Assembly: GCF_008180445.1 (NCBI RefSeq) | Contig: NZ_VTER01000009.1 | Span: 131,573-195,572 of the forward strand | Direction: 5' to 3' | Source: Bacillus_AB infantis_B | GTDB taxonomy: Bacteria; Bacillota; Bacilli; Bacillales; Cytobacillaceae | Length of the DNA: 64,000 nucleotides | In this document: positions 50,944-59,740 of the stretch, piece after piece | Layout: each line of letters starts with the position of its first letter | Position numbering within the stretch: the stretch's first letter is position 1 | Notes under the pieces: generated by a model | The model's database searches: none | Told to the model about the DNA's origin: nothing | The model's input: only the letters and a program-made list of their open reading frames with translations | Program-made: the position numbers and the translations under genes

Positions 50944-52356
50944 TTAGACTTTTTCGTAAGGATGAATGGTAGAAGGATAGATTTCAGTCGGATAGTTCCC
51001 GGTAAAGCATGCCAGGCACTGGCCTTTCAATGCTCCTGAATCTGTCCTGCCGATTGCTTCGATCATCCCTTCCGCGCTTAAAAAGGAAAGGGTGTCTGCC
51101 CCGATGATTTCCCGGATCTCTTCAACAGAATGCTCGGAGGCAATCAATTCCTCCCGTGTCGATGTATCGATCCCGTAGAAACAAGGGTTCTTGATCGGCG
51201 GTGAACTGATTACGACATGAACCTCAGTCGCGCCTGCTTCGCGGAGCATGGTGACGATCCTTCTGCTTGTTGTGCCGCGGACAATGGAATCATCGACCAT
51301 GATGACCCTTTTGCCCTCGACAACGCCGCGCACAGGGGAGAGCTTCATCTTGACGCCCTGCTCCCTCAATGATTGGGACGGCTGGATGAATGTCCTGCCG
51401 ACATATCTATTCTTGATCAGCCCCATTTCATAAGGAATCCCGGAAGCTTCCGCATAGCCGATGGCAGCTGAAATGCTTGAATCAGGCACTCCTGTGACCA
51501 CATCTGCTTCAAAAGGAAACTCTTCAGCCAGCTTCTTTCCAAGACTTTTACGGGCCGTGTGGACATTGATGCCGTTGATATTGCTGTCAGGCCTCGAAAA
51601 ATAAACATATTCCATCGTGCACATGGCTGTCGTTGAGGCAACCGCAAACATCTCGGAACGGAAGCCTTCATCATTAATGATCAAGAGCTCTCCAGGAAGA
51701 ACATCCCTGATGAATTCTGCCCCGACCACATCAAAAGCACAGGTTTCGGAAGCTACCACATAGGCATCGCCAAGCTTCGCGAGCGACAGCGGCCGCATGC
51801 CATTCGGATCAAGCGCCACCATCAATTCGGTTTCTGTCATGATCAGAAATGCATACGCGCCTTTTACCATGGAAAGGGCCGTTTTAACCCGGTCCTTCAA
51901 GGCTGAAAAACCGCCGCGCTTGATCAGATGCGCCAGCACCTCTGTATCTGAGCTGGTCTGGAAGATGCTTCCCTGTCCTTCAAGCTGATTTTTCAATGCA
52001 GTGGCATTTACCAGATTGCCATTATGAGCAAGTGCCAGGCCGCCGTTTTGTGAGTTGAACAGCAGAGGCTGGACATTTTCATATCCGCCGCCGCCTGCTG
52101 TTGCATAGCGGACATGGCCGATGGCCGACTTTCCGTCCATTGCCTCCATGGCATCCTCGGTGAAAATTTCCGCGACAAGCCCTTCACCTTTCAGACCCTT
52201 CAGCTTTTTCCCGTCTGTCACGACCATCCCTGTACCTTCCTGGCCGCGGTGCTGCAGGCTGTGAAGGCCGTAATAGGTGATCTGGGCGGCATTTTCATGC
52301 CCCCAGACACCAAAGATGCCGCATTCTTCGTTCAGGCCTCTTATTTCAGCAAGCAT
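50944..52356 (-). CDS. purF: Amidophosphoribosyltransferase
   Basis: This 470-residue enzyme makes phosphoribosylamine from PRPP and glutamine, the committed step. An 11-residue propeptide precedes Cys12 (NEECGIFG), which becomes the N-terminal nucleophile after self-cleavage. The PRPP-binding VIMVDDSIVRGTT loop lies near 340-352, and cysteines near the C-terminus (including CLACFTGNYP) fit the [4Fe-4S] cluster of the Bacillus-type enzyme. Its start overlaps the end of purL by 16 bases. The cluster-containing type is oxygen-sensitive and feedback-inhibited by AMP and GMP. Confidence 0.98.
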   Translation of the reverse strand: MLAEIRGLNEECGIFGVWGHENAAQITYYGLHSLQHRGQEGTGMVVTDGKKLKGLKGEGLVAEIFTEDAMEAMDGKSAIGHVRYATAGGGGYENVQPLLFNSQNGGLALAHNGNLVNATALKNQLEGQGSIFQTSSDTEVLAHLIKRGGFSALKDRVKTALSMVKGAYAFLIMTETELMVALDPNGMRPLSLAKLGDAYVVASETCAFDVVGAEFIRDVLPGELLIINDEGFRSEMFAVASTTAMCTMEYVYFSRPDSNINGINVHTARKSLGKKLAEEFPFEADVVTGVPDSSISAAIGYAEASGIPYEMGLIKNRYVGRTFIQPSQSLREQGVKMKLSPVRGVVEGKRVIMVDDSIVRGTTSRRIVTMLREAGATEVHVVISSPPIKNPCFYGIDTSTREELIASEHSVEEIREIIGADTLSFLSAEGMIEAIGRTDSGALKGQCLACFTGNYPTEIYPSTIHPYEKV

Positions 52357-54557
52357 GGGATTGCTCCTTTCCAGGCTGATTTCAGAACTTCTGTTTGTTC
52401 TTTCATAACCAGGCCGCTGTCAGAGTGGATTTCAAGCACAGGCTCTCCTGTTACCTCGCCGATCAGAACCGCATCAGTCATGCTTTCAAATGCCTGCTGA
52501 TCTTCCTTTTTAACAGTAAGGAGGAAGCGGGACTGCGATTCACTGAATAGTGCGCTGGTCTCGTCTCCTGAAATGCGGATGGAAGCGCCAAGCCCCTCAG
52601 AGCCAATCACACTTTCAGCAGCTGCCACTGCAAGTCCGCCTTCTGCCAGGTCATGAGCGGAAGAGACAAGCCCCGCACGGATGGCTTTTAGCACCTGCTC
52701 CTGATTCCGTGCTTCTTTTTCCAGATCAAGCTCCGGCGCTTTCCCGAAAATCCTGCCATGTATAAGCTTTTGCAGCTCACTGCCGCCGAACTCGGCCTTT
52801 GTTTCTCCGAGAAGATAAATCAGATCGCCAGCCTGCTTGAAGCGCTGGGTTGTAATATGGTCAACATCCTCTACAAGTCCGACCATCCCGACTACTGGTG
52901 TAGGATAGACGGCTGTACCGTTGGTTTCGTTATATAGTGACACGTTTCCGCCGATAACCGGCGTATTCAGGGCAAGGCAGGCGCTGCTCATGCCATCGGC
53001 CGCTTTTTCCAGCTGCCAGAAGATTTCCGGCTTTTCCGGGTTGCCGAAGTTCAGGCAGTCTGTAATGGCAAGCGGCTCGGCACCGGATGCAATGATATTC
53101 CTTGCTGCTTCAGCCACGGCAATTTTCCCGCCTGTTTCAGGATCAAGATACAAATAGCGTGAATTGCAGTCCGTTGTCATGGCAAGCGCCTTGCGTGTTC
53201 CGCGGATCCTTACGACCGCCGCATCAGAACCTGGAGAAACAACTGTGCTTGTGCGAACCATATAGTCATATTGGTCATAGACCCATTCCTTGCTTGCAAT
53301 GGTAGGCTGCTGCAGCAGGCGTATCAGAGTTTCCCCTGCATTCCCTGCTGCCGGAATTTCCGTCTCCATAGCTTGGAATTCACGGAAATACTCAGGCTCG
53401 CGTGAAGGCTTGTGGTACACAGGAGCTTCCTCGGCAAGAGCATCAGCCGGTACGTCTGCCACCACTTCCCCTTTATGGAGAAGGCGCAGCATTTTATCAT
53501 CTGTCACCCGTCCGATCGCCACGGCTTCAAGTTCATATTTTGAAAAAAGATCAACGATTTCCTGCTCACGCCCTTTTTGGACGACAATCAGCATGCGTTC
53601 CTGTGATTCAGACAGCATCATTTCATAGGCAGTCATGCCCGTTTCCCTCTGCGGGACAAGATCGAGATTCATCTCGATGCCGGATCCTGCTTTACTGGCC
53701 ATTTCGGCAGATGAGCTTGTCAGCCCGGCTGCTCCCATGTCCTGGATGCCGACAAGCGCGTCGTTCTTAACCAGCTCAAGGCATGCTTCAAGCAGCAGCT
53801 TCTCCATGAACGGATCGCCGACCTGGACGGCAGGGCGCTTTTCTTCAGACTGCTCTGTCAGTTCCTCTGAGGCAAAGGTCGCGCCGTGGATGCCGTCGCG
53901 TCCTGTTTTTGCGCCTACATACATAACCGTGTTGCCGACGCCGTGCGCCTGGCCTTTTTTAATATCTTTATGGTCGATCAGACCGACACACATGGCATTG
54001 ACGAGAGGGTTGCCTTCATAGGAAGCATCGAACTGCACCTCGCCCCCGACAGTCGGAATGCCGATGCAGTTTCCGTACCCGGCAATGCCTGCCACTACTT
54101 CTTTAAAAAGGTACCGAACGCGAGGAGAATCCAGCTCTCCAAAGCGAAGAGAGTTAAGGAGAGCGATCGGTCTTGCTCCCATTGAAAATACATCCCGGAT
54201 AATGCCGCCCACACCCGTTGCCGCTCCCTGGTAAGGCTCGATCGCAGATGGGTGGTTATGGCTTTCGATTTTAAATACAACTGCCTGGCCGTCTCCGATG
54301 TCAACGATGCCAGCTCCTTCCCCAGGGCCCTGCAGGACGCGTTCGCCTTTGACCGGGAATTTTTTCAGGACCGGCTTGGAATTTTTATAGCTGCAATGCT
54401 CTGACCACATGACGGAAAACAATCCGAGCTCTGTGTAATTCGGCAATCTGCCAAGGATGTCCTCAACCATTGCAAATTCCTGATCCGTCAATCCCATCTC
54501 TTTGTAGACTTTTTCTGTAACAATCTGCTGCGGGCTTGGCTCAAGCATTAACGGCAT
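52341..54557 (-). CDS. purL: Phosphoribosylformylglycinamidine synthase, large subunit
   Basis: This 738-residue small-type PurL (about 740 in B. subtilis) works with PurQ and PurS to amidate FGAR to FGAM, step 4. It contains two PurM-like halves; recognisable parts are MWSEHCSYKNSKPVLKKFP (about 49-67), the metal-binding KIESHNHPSAIEPYQGAATG segment in part, and TDCLNFGNPEKPEIFWQ in the second half. It overlaps purQ by 17 bases upstream and purF by 16 downstream, showing tight coupling. Confidence 0.98.
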   Translation of the reverse strand: MPLMLEPSPQQIVTEKVYKEMGLTDQEFAMVEDILGRLPNYTELGLFSVMWSEHCSYKNSKPVLKKFPVKGERVLQGPGEGAGIVDIGDGQAVVFKIESHNHPSAIEPYQGAATGVGGIIRDVFSMGARPIALLNSLRFGELDSPRVRYLFKEVVAGIAGYGNCIGIPTVGGEVQFDASYEGNPLVNAMCVGLIDHKDIKKGQAHGVGNTVMYVGAKTGRDGIHGATFASEELTEQSEEKRPAVQVGDPFMEKLLLEACLELVKNDALVGIQDMGAAGLTSSSAEMASKAGSGIEMNLDLVPQRETGMTAYEMMLSESQERMLIVVQKGREQEIVDLFSKYELEAVAIGRVTDDKMLRLLHKGEVVADVPADALAEEAPVYHKPSREPEYFREFQAMETEIPAAGNAGETLIRLLQQPTIASKEWVYDQYDYMVRTSTVVSPGSDAAVVRIRGTRKALAMTTDCNSRYLYLDPETGGKIAVAEAARNIIASGAEPLAITDCLNFGNPEKPEIFWQLEKAADGMSSACLALNTPVIGGNVSLYNETNGTAVYPTPVVGMVGLVEDVDHITTQRFKQAGDLIYLLGETKAEFGGSELQKLIHGRIFGKAPELDLEKEARNQEQVLKAIRAGLVSSAHDLAEGGLAVAAAESVIGSEGLGASIRISGDETSALFSESQSRFLLTVKKEDQQAFESMTDAVLIGEVTGEPVLEIHSDSGLVMKEQTEVLKSAWKGAIPCLLK

Positions 54558-55227
54558 AAGATTCCCTCCATTGTTTGACGATTGATTGGAAAAGCTTCAG
54601 TCCATCGGCACCGCCCAACAGCTGGTCGACGGCCCTTTCAGGGTGCGGCATCATGCCAAGGACATTTCCTTTTTCATTGATGATTCCGGCGATGTCGCTG
54701 AGACTTCCATTCGGATTCTCGCCGCTGTATGTGAATACGATCCTATTATTCTCTTTAAGTGATTCTAGTGTGGCTTCATCACAGTAATAATTTCCTTCTC
54801 CATGTGCGATCGGGATAGTGATCTCTTCGCCCTGTTCATAAGCGGAAGAGAAGATCGTCTGATTATTTGCTACCTGCAGCTGAACGGGCCTGCACATAAA
54901 TTTCAGGCTTTCATTCCTCCGCATCGCGCCTGGCAGCAGGCCTGTTTCAAGCAGGATCTGGAAGCCATTGCAGACACCAAGGACCGGCTTTCCTTCCTCT
55001 GCTGCCTTGATAACAGCCTTCATCACCTTGCTGAAGCGGGCAATCGCGCCGGAACGGAGATAATCTCCATAAGAGAAGCCGCCCGGCAGGAGGATCGCAT
55101 CATATTCATCAAGGCTTTCTGTATCATGCCACACGTATTCTGCCTGCTCCCCAAGCTCATCCTGGATCGCATGGAACATATCAATATCACAATTGGAGCC
55201 CGGAAAAACGATGACTGCAAACTTCAC
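54541..55227 (-). CDS. purQ: Phosphoribosylformylglycinamidine synthase, glutaminase subunit
   Basis: This encodes 228 residues from GTG 55227, starting MKFAVIVFPGSNCDIDMFHA as in B. subtilis; the GTGA overlap with the purS stop supports this start over the frame edge at 55239. PurQ is a class I glutamine amidotransferase that supplies ammonia to PurL. The nucleophilic Cys is in VLGVCNGFQIL (about 87), and the His-Glu pair in GMMPHPERAVDQ near the C-terminus completes the triad. Confidence 0.97.
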   Translation of the reverse strand: MKFAVIVFPGSNCDIDMFHAIQDELGEQAEYVWHDTESLDEYDAILLPGGFSYGDYLRSGAIARFSKVMKAVIKAAEEGKPVLGVCNGFQILLETGLLPGAMRRNESLKFMCRPVQLQVANNQTIFSSAYEQGEEITIPIAHGEGNYYCDEATLESLKENNRIVFTYSGENPNGSLSDIAGIINEKGNVLGMMPHPERAVDQLLGGADGLKLFQSIVKQWRESYAVNA

Positions 55228-55478
55228 AGTGCAACACACTCCTCAATTTCGTAGCGGTAATCCTCAATCACCACATTAGCCAGCAGGCGCTCACACATTT
55301 CTTTTACAGCCGCATCGATATCACGATCTGTCTTATCGATTGTCAGCTCCATATATTTACCAATCCGGACGTCCTGAACTTCATTGAAGTTTAAGGAGTG
55401 CAGAGACCCTTTCACAACCGTTCCCTGCGGATCCAATACACTTTCTCTTAATGTGATATACACCTTTACTTTATACAT
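55224..55478 (-). CDS. purS: Phosphoribosylformylglycinamidine synthase subunit PurS
   Basis: This 84-residue protein starts MYKVKVYITLRESVLDPQGT and is the small PurS subunit that holds PurL and PurQ together for ammonia transfer. The fold is a ferredoxin-like dimerisation domain; VKGSLHSLNFNEVQDVRIGK and the C-terminal YRYEIEE are typical. It overlaps purC by 8 bases and purQ by 4 bases. Confidence 0.97.
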   Translation of the reverse strand: MYKVKVYITLRESVLDPQGTVVKGSLHSLNFNEVQDVRIGKYMELTIDKTDRDIDAAVKEMCERLLANVVIEDYRYEIEECVAL

Positions 55479-56190
55479 GCTGGCGTCCTCCCAATCTTGT
55501 TAAAATATTTTCATAGGCATCTGTTAAGCTTCCCAGATCACGGCGGAATACATCCTTATCAAGCTTCGCATTTGTCTCCATATCCCAAAGGCGGCAAGTA
55601 TCAGGAGAGATTTCATCTGCCAGCAGAATATCGCCGGCAGCATTTTTTCCGAACTCAAGCTTAAAGTCAATGAGACGAATGCCCATTTCCTTAAAGAAGC
55701 TTGATAAAAATGCATTAACCTCAAGCGCTTTGCTCTTCAGCAGGGCAGCTTCATCAGGAGAAGCAAGCTCAAGCTCAAACACATGATCATCGGTCATGAT
55801 CGGATCGCCCAGACTGTCATCCTTCAAATAAAACTCCACAAGCGTTTTTTTCAGAAGAGCCCCTTCTTCCATCCCAAGCCTTTTTGCCATGCTTCCAGCA
55901 GCCACATTCCTTACAACCACTTCAATAGGAATAATCTCGACTTTTTGTACAAGCTGCTCAGTTTCTGAAACTTTCTCAATGAAATGAGAGCGGATGCCCT
56001 TTTTATGAAGCTCTGAAAACAGCAGACTTGTAATCTCGTTATTCAAACGGCCTTTGCCGGCAATCTCTGCTTTTTTCTCCCCGTTGAATGCAGTTGCAGA
56101 ATCTTTATATTCAAGCCAGACAATATTTTCATCATCGGTCAGATATACCTTTTTCGCCTTGCCTTCATATAGTTGCTCTCTCTTTTCCAT
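55471..56190 (-). CDS. purC: SAICAR synthetase
   Basis: This 239-residue enzyme joins CAIR and aspartate with ATP, step 7. It begins MEKREQLYEGKAKKVYLTDD, and contains VEIIPIEVVVRNVAAGSM (about 85-102), which has the substrate-contacting Arg, and the LADEISPDTCRLWDMET segment (about 190-206) that binds ATP and metal. The ATG has GGAGG upstream. It starts 66 bases after the purB stop, the widest gap within the operon. Confidence 0.98.
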   Translation of the reverse strand: MEKREQLYEGKAKKVYLTDDENIVWLEYKDSATAFNGEKKAEIAGKGRLNNEITSLLFSELHKKGIRSHFIEKVSETEQLVQKVEIIPIEVVVRNVAAGSMAKRLGMEEGALLKKTLVEFYLKDDSLGDPIMTDDHVFELELASPDEAALLKSKALEVNAFLSSFFKEMGIRLIDFKLEFGKNAAGDILLADEISPDTCRLWDMETNAKLDKDVFRRDLGSLTDAYENILTRLGGRQHV

Positions 56191-56256
56191 GGCAGAGCCT
56201 CCTTGGTAAGAATATTGGGAATCTTCCTGATAAAAGGGGACCGAAGCCCCCGGGTT

Positions 56257-57549
56257 TTATAAGCCTAAGCGGTCAAAAATGGTGTCCACATGCTTGATGT
56301 GGTAGTTATAATCGAAGCAGTCTTCAATTTCCTCTGCAGACAGCCTGGCAGAAATCGTTTCATCAGCTTCCACCAGCGATTTGAACGCTACCTGCTTCTC
56401 CCATGCCTCCATCGCCCTCGGCTGGACAACGTCATATGCCTCTTCACGGGCCATGCCTTTATCAATTAGAGCAAGCAGCACGCGCTGGGAATAGATGAGG
56501 CCAAGGGTGCGGTCCATATTTCTCTTCATGTTCTCCGGGAACACGGTGAGATTCTTAACGATATTCCCAAATCGGTTCAGCATATAATTCAGGGCAATCG
56601 TTGCATCCGGAAGAATGATCCTTTCTGCTGAAGAGTGCGAAATATCGCGCTCATGCCATAATGGCACATTTTCATAGGCAGTCAGCATATGGCCGCGGAT
56701 CACACGTGCAAGGCCTGTCATATTCTCAGATCCGATAGGATTGCGCTTATGCGGCATGGCAGAAGACCCTTTCTGTCCTTTCGCAAAAAACTCCTCAACT
56801 TCACGTGTTTCACTCTTTTGCAGTCCGCGGATCTCAACAGCAAACTTCTCGATGGAAGTTGCAATCAGCGAGATGGCGGCCATATAGTGGGCATGGCGGT
56901 CGCGCTGAAGTGTCTGTGTCGAAATCGGCGCCGGCTGGAGGCCCAGTTTTTCGCATACATAGCTTTCCACGAATGGGTTGATGTTGGCGTAGGTCCCGAC
57001 AGCACCTGACATCTTACCGAACTCAACGCCGGAAGCAGCCTGCTTGAAGCGCTCCAGGTTCCGCTTCATTTCCTCATACCATAGAGCCAGCTTCAGCCCG
57101 AAGGTTGTCGGCTCGGCATGAACACCGTGCGTGCGCCCCATCATGACTGTGTATTTATGTTCTTTTGCTTTATTCTTCAAGATTTCAACGAAGTTCTCCA
57201 GGTCCTGAAGAAGGATGCTGTTAGCCTGCTTGATCAGGTAGGAAAGAGCCGTGTCCACTACATCCGTGGAAGTAAGGCCGTAATGCACCCATTTTCTCTC
57301 TTCACCGAGCGTTTCTGAAACCGCGCGGGTGAATGCCACCACATCATGGCGGGTTTCCTGCTCGATTTCATTGATGCGTTCGATATCAAATGAAGCATTC
57401 TCACGGATTTTCTGCACATCTTCTTTTGGGATGTCCCCGAGCTCCGCCCATGCTTCACAAGCAAGGATTTCTACTTCCAGCCAAGCCTTGAAGCGATTTT
57501 CCTCTGTCCATATCGCTCCCATTTCAGGTCTTGTATAACGTCCAATCAT
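56257..57549 (-). CDS. purB: Adenylosuccinate lyase
   Basis: This encodes 430 residues from ATG 57549, starting MIGRYTRPEMGAIWTEENRF, with GGAGG upstream; the frame reaches 57585 without support. PurB releases fumarate at two points: SAICAR to AICAR, and adenylosuccinate to AMP. The fumarase/aspartase-family signature is GSSAMPHKRNPIGSENM (about 260-276), with the TSTDVVDTAL and GRTHGVHAEPTTFG active-site regions. It overlaps the purK stop by 4 bases. Confidence 0.98.
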   Translation of the reverse strand: MIGRYTRPEMGAIWTEENRFKAWLEVEILACEAWAELGDIPKEDVQKIRENASFDIERINEIEQETRHDVVAFTRAVSETLGEERKWVHYGLTSTDVVDTALSYLIKQANSILLQDLENFVEILKNKAKEHKYTVMMGRTHGVHAEPTTFGLKLALWYEEMKRNLERFKQAASGVEFGKMSGAVGTYANINPFVESYVCEKLGLQPAPISTQTLQRDRHAHYMAAISLIATSIEKFAVEIRGLQKSETREVEEFFAKGQKGSSAMPHKRNPIGSENMTGLARVIRGHMLTAYENVPLWHERDISHSSAERIILPDATIALNYMLNRFGNIVKNLTVFPENMKRNMDRTLGLIYSQRVLLALIDKGMAREEAYDVVQPRAMEAWEKQVAFKSLVEADETISARLSAEEIEDCFDYNYHIKHVDTIFDRLGL

Positions 57550-58706
57550 CGTAAAACCTCCATACCTTCTTTTGCTTTGCTCCATATTCCGCTGCGGTCT
57601 ATCTCGGCAAGCGCTTCTGCCGCTGTTGGCCTTAACAGTGTCGCGTGCCCCATCTTCCGCTTATGCTTTGGCTCATCTTTTCCGTACAAATGAATCTTCC
57701 AATCCTTCAGGTCTGGAATTGCCTTAATCACATCTGACTGATGCTCTCCTAATATGTTGACCATAACTGCCGGATTTAATAGCCTCGTGCTTGCAAGCGG
57801 CCAATTGCACACAGCCCTGATATGCTGCTCAAACTGCGACGTTTCACAGGCCTCGATCGTATAGTGGCCTGAGTTGTGCGGCCTTGGTGCCAATTCATTT
57901 ATGTAAATCTCATCGCCGTCAGAGAGAAACATCTCCACTGCAAGCGTACCAACCAGCCCTAGCGCTTCGGCGATCTTTATGGCCAAGTCTTCAGCCTTGC
58001 GTGCGGCACTCTCGCTGATATCAGCCGGCACAATGGTTTCATGCAGGATATTATCTTTATGAATATTCTCACCTACTGGAAAAACAGCTGTCTCCCCATC
58101 AGGGTTTCTTGCAATGATCACAGAGATTTCCTTTTGAAAAGAGATCCACTTTTCCAGGACACAGATGCCTTTTTCAAGCAGCTCTGCAGCCTCAGGAATA
58201 TCGTCTTTTGACCGGATCACATATTGCCCTTTGCCATCATAGCCGCCGCGTGCCGTCTTTAATACCGCAGGAAAATCAAGCTTCTCTATATTATCATAAA
58301 TATCAGCCGTCTTTTCGATGCGGGCGTAAGGCGCCACCTTTGCCCCTGCCCGTTCGATTGCTTCCTTCTCCGTCAGGCGGTCCTGCGTTGTGCGGAGCAG
58401 TTCAGACCCCTGTGGAACATAGGCATGGCTTGTCAGCCAGTCAAGCGCCTCGGCATTGATATTTTCAAATTCATAAGTGATCACATCGCTCGCCTCAGCA
58501 AGCTCCTTTATACAAAGCAGGTTATCGTAGCCGCCGACAATCTGCCGGTCGGCAACCTGGCCGCAGGGAGAATCCGGTGCCGGATCAAGGACGGCAATCC
58601 TGAACCCCTGTGCCTTCGCTGCCAATGCCATCATTCTCCCCAGCTGTCCGCCCCCGATGATTCCTATCGTCTGTCCTGGCAAAATGGTATGTTTAGACAA
58701 GTTCAT
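57546..58706 (-). CDS. purK: N5-carboxyaminoimidazole ribonucleotide synthase
   Basis: This encodes 386 residues from ATG 58706 (a GTG lies one codon earlier), behind a GGAG inside the end of purE. PurK carboxylates AIR to N5-CAIR with ATP and bicarbonate, step 6a. It is an ATP-grasp protein: the N-terminal GIIGGGQLGRMMALAA (about 14-29), VLKTARGGYDGKGQYVIRS (about 147-165), and ELAPRPHNSGHYTIEAC (about 265-281). It overlaps purE by 14 bases and ends 4 bases into purB. Confidence 0.97.
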   Translation of the reverse strand: MNLSKHTILPGQTIGIIGGGQLGRMMALAAKAQGFRIAVLDPAPDSPCGQVADRQIVGGYDNLLCIKELAEASDVITYEFENINAEALDWLTSHAYVPQGSELLRTTQDRLTEKEAIERAGAKVAPYARIEKTADIYDNIEKLDFPAVLKTARGGYDGKGQYVIRSKDDIPEAAELLEKGICVLEKWISFQKEISVIIARNPDGETAVFPVGENIHKDNILHETIVPADISESAARKAEDLAIKIAEALGLVGTLAVEMFLSDGDEIYINELAPRPHNSGHYTIEACETSQFEQHIRAVCNWPLASTRLLNPAVMVNILGEHQSDVIKAIPDLKDWKIHLYGKDEPKHKRKMGHATLLRPTAAEALAEIDRSGIWSKAKEGMEVLR

Positions 58707-59175
58707 CACTGCTCTCCATTACTTCCTGCTTTGTCTGCAGCCTCAAGTCCTCAATCCTGCCGGCAATGTCTTGGTCAAAAGCTCCCAGCATCTGTGCAGC
58801 AAGGAGAGCCGCGTTGACTGCACCTGCCTTTCCGATAGCCACTGTCGCTACAGGAACACCTCCTGGCATCTGAACAATCGACAGCAGCGAGTCGAGTCCA
58901 TTAAGCGCCTTGGATTGGACTGGCACGCCAATGACCGGCAATGTCGTTTTCGCTGCCACCATCCCTGGCAAGTGAGCTGCTCCCCCAGCTCCCGCAATGA
59001 TCACTTTTATCCCGCGGTCCCTTGCTTCTTCTGCAAACCGGAACATCAAATCCGGGGTTCGATGGGCAGAAACGACCTGCTTTTCATAAGAAATCTCAAG
59101 CTTATCCAACATGCCGCATGTGTGCTTCATCGAATCCCAGTCAGATTTGCTTCCCATAATAACAGCCACTTGCAT
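58693..59175 (-). CDS. purE: N5-carboxyaminoimidazole ribonucleotide mutase
   Basis: This encodes 160 residues from ATG 59175, starting MQVAVIMGSKSDWDSMKHTC, preceded by GGGGGAGAGG; the earlier in-frame ATG lies within the ribosome site. PurE moves the carboxyl of N5-CAIR to the ring to give CAIR. The GSKSDW and SAHRTPDLMFRFAEEA regions and the IAGAGGAAHLPGMVAA loop form the octameric class I active site. It is the first gene of the pur operon, downstream of the riboswitch. Confidence 0.98.
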   Translation of the reverse strand: MQVAVIMGSKSDWDSMKHTCGMLDKLEISYEKQVVSAHRTPDLMFRFAEEARDRGIKVIIAGAGGAAHLPGMVAAKTTLPVIGVPVQSKALNGLDSLLSIVQMPGGVPVATVAIGKAGAVNAALLAAQMLGAFDQDIAGRIEDLRLQTKQEVMESSDELV

Positions 59176-59204
59176 ATGCCTCTCCCCCAATTCTAATCTT
59201 CCAC

Positions 59205-59271
59205 AAAAAATAAAAAGCCCGGACAGTTACTTTTCACTATTCACTAATAGAGAAAGTAATCTGTCCGGGCT
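59205..59271 (-). terminator. Riboswitch-controlled terminator before purE
   Basis: AGCCCGGACAG and CTGTCCGGGCT arms, extended by TTACTTT/AAAGTAA pairing, form a long hairpin. On the minus strand T5 then ATTTTTT follows, an excellent intrinsic terminator about 30 bases before purE. A second hairpin (CTTCCT/AGGAAG, 59294-59328) lies between aptamer and terminator. Confidence 0.9.
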
Positions 59272-59342
59272 CGGATAATAAAGGACACTTCCTAATTAAT
59301 ACACACAAGGAAGCAGACCCTTGAACCGGTCATATCAGCTTT

Positions 59343-59413
59343 CCCTTATAGTCCGGCCATTTACGGCAGCCAGGTAGAAACTTATGGGCCATATCCCCAT
59401 TATTATATAAGGG
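59343..59413 (-). ncRNA. Purine riboswitch aptamer (guanine/hypoxanthine class)
   Basis: The minus-strand leader of purE contains a full purine aptamer. P1 forms between TATAAGGG-type ends (59406-59413 and 59343-59350), the J1/2 and P2 region reads ATAATGGGGATATGGCCC, then AAGTTTCTACC (J2/3), GGCTGCCGTAAATGGCC (P3) and GGACTATA (J3/1). The ligand-pairing base in GACTAT is C, which specifies guanine or hypoxanthine rather than adenine. It is followed by a terminator, so purine binding should stop transcription of the pur operon. Confidence 0.93.
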
Positions 59414-59460
59414 TAAATCTTTATATAAATATAATTTTAATTGTAATCTTATCTAACAAC

Positions 59461-59490
59461 ATCTTACCAACTATCCTATCGGGGTGTCAA
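59461..59490 (-). promoter_or_regulatory. Promoter of the pur operon
   Basis: On the minus strand TTGACA (59485-59490) and TAAGAT (59461-59466) are separated by 18 bases, with TGG before the -10. The promoter precedes the riboswitch by about 45 bases and the PurBoxes lie just upstream of the -35. Confidence 0.82.
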
Positions 59491-59491
59491 C

Positions 59492-59538
59492 CACTATTCG
59501 AACAATAAAGATTGAAAATAGGATAATGTTCGTGTTTC
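59492..59538. promoter_or_regulatory. Inverted PurBoxes, PurR operator
   Basis: Two motifs resembling the Bacillus PurBox core CGAAC-(A/T)(A/T)T face each other: CGAACAATA on the plus strand (59499-59507) and CGAACATTA on the minus strand (59524-59532), with 16 bases between them. Spacing and orientation match PurR control regions, where PRPP relieves repression. They lie upstream of the pur promoter and overlap the 3' end of yebG by two bases. Confidence 0.85.
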
Positions 59539-59740
59539 ACTCTTCCTTTTTTGCTTCAAAGACTATTTGCCGTCCTGCCGGCTCATAAGAGACCGAACCG
59601 CCGGTCTTCACTTCTTTAAATATCGGCTTCTCTGTTCTCCTCACCGGCACATAGCCTTCCTTTGCTATGCGGTCCAGGCATTGGCCAATCGTCTCATTTT
59701 CAAGGACTTCAAACTGCTTCTTTTTCTTTTCCTTGCTCAT
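59537..59740 (-). CDS. yebG: NETI-motif protein YebG
   Basis: This 67-residue protein contains the motif that names the family (ENETIGQCLDRI, here NETI at about 15-18) and a C-terminal half TEKPIFKEV and YEPAGRQIVFEAK that matches B. subtilis YebG closely. Its function is unknown. It overlaps the upstream yebE gene by 4 bases (a coupled pair) and precedes the pur control region, the same place as in B. subtilis. Confidence 0.92.
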   Translation of the reverse strand: MSKEKKKKQFEVLENETIGQCLDRIAKEGYVPVRRTEKPIFKEVKTGGSVSYEPAGRQIVFEAKKEE

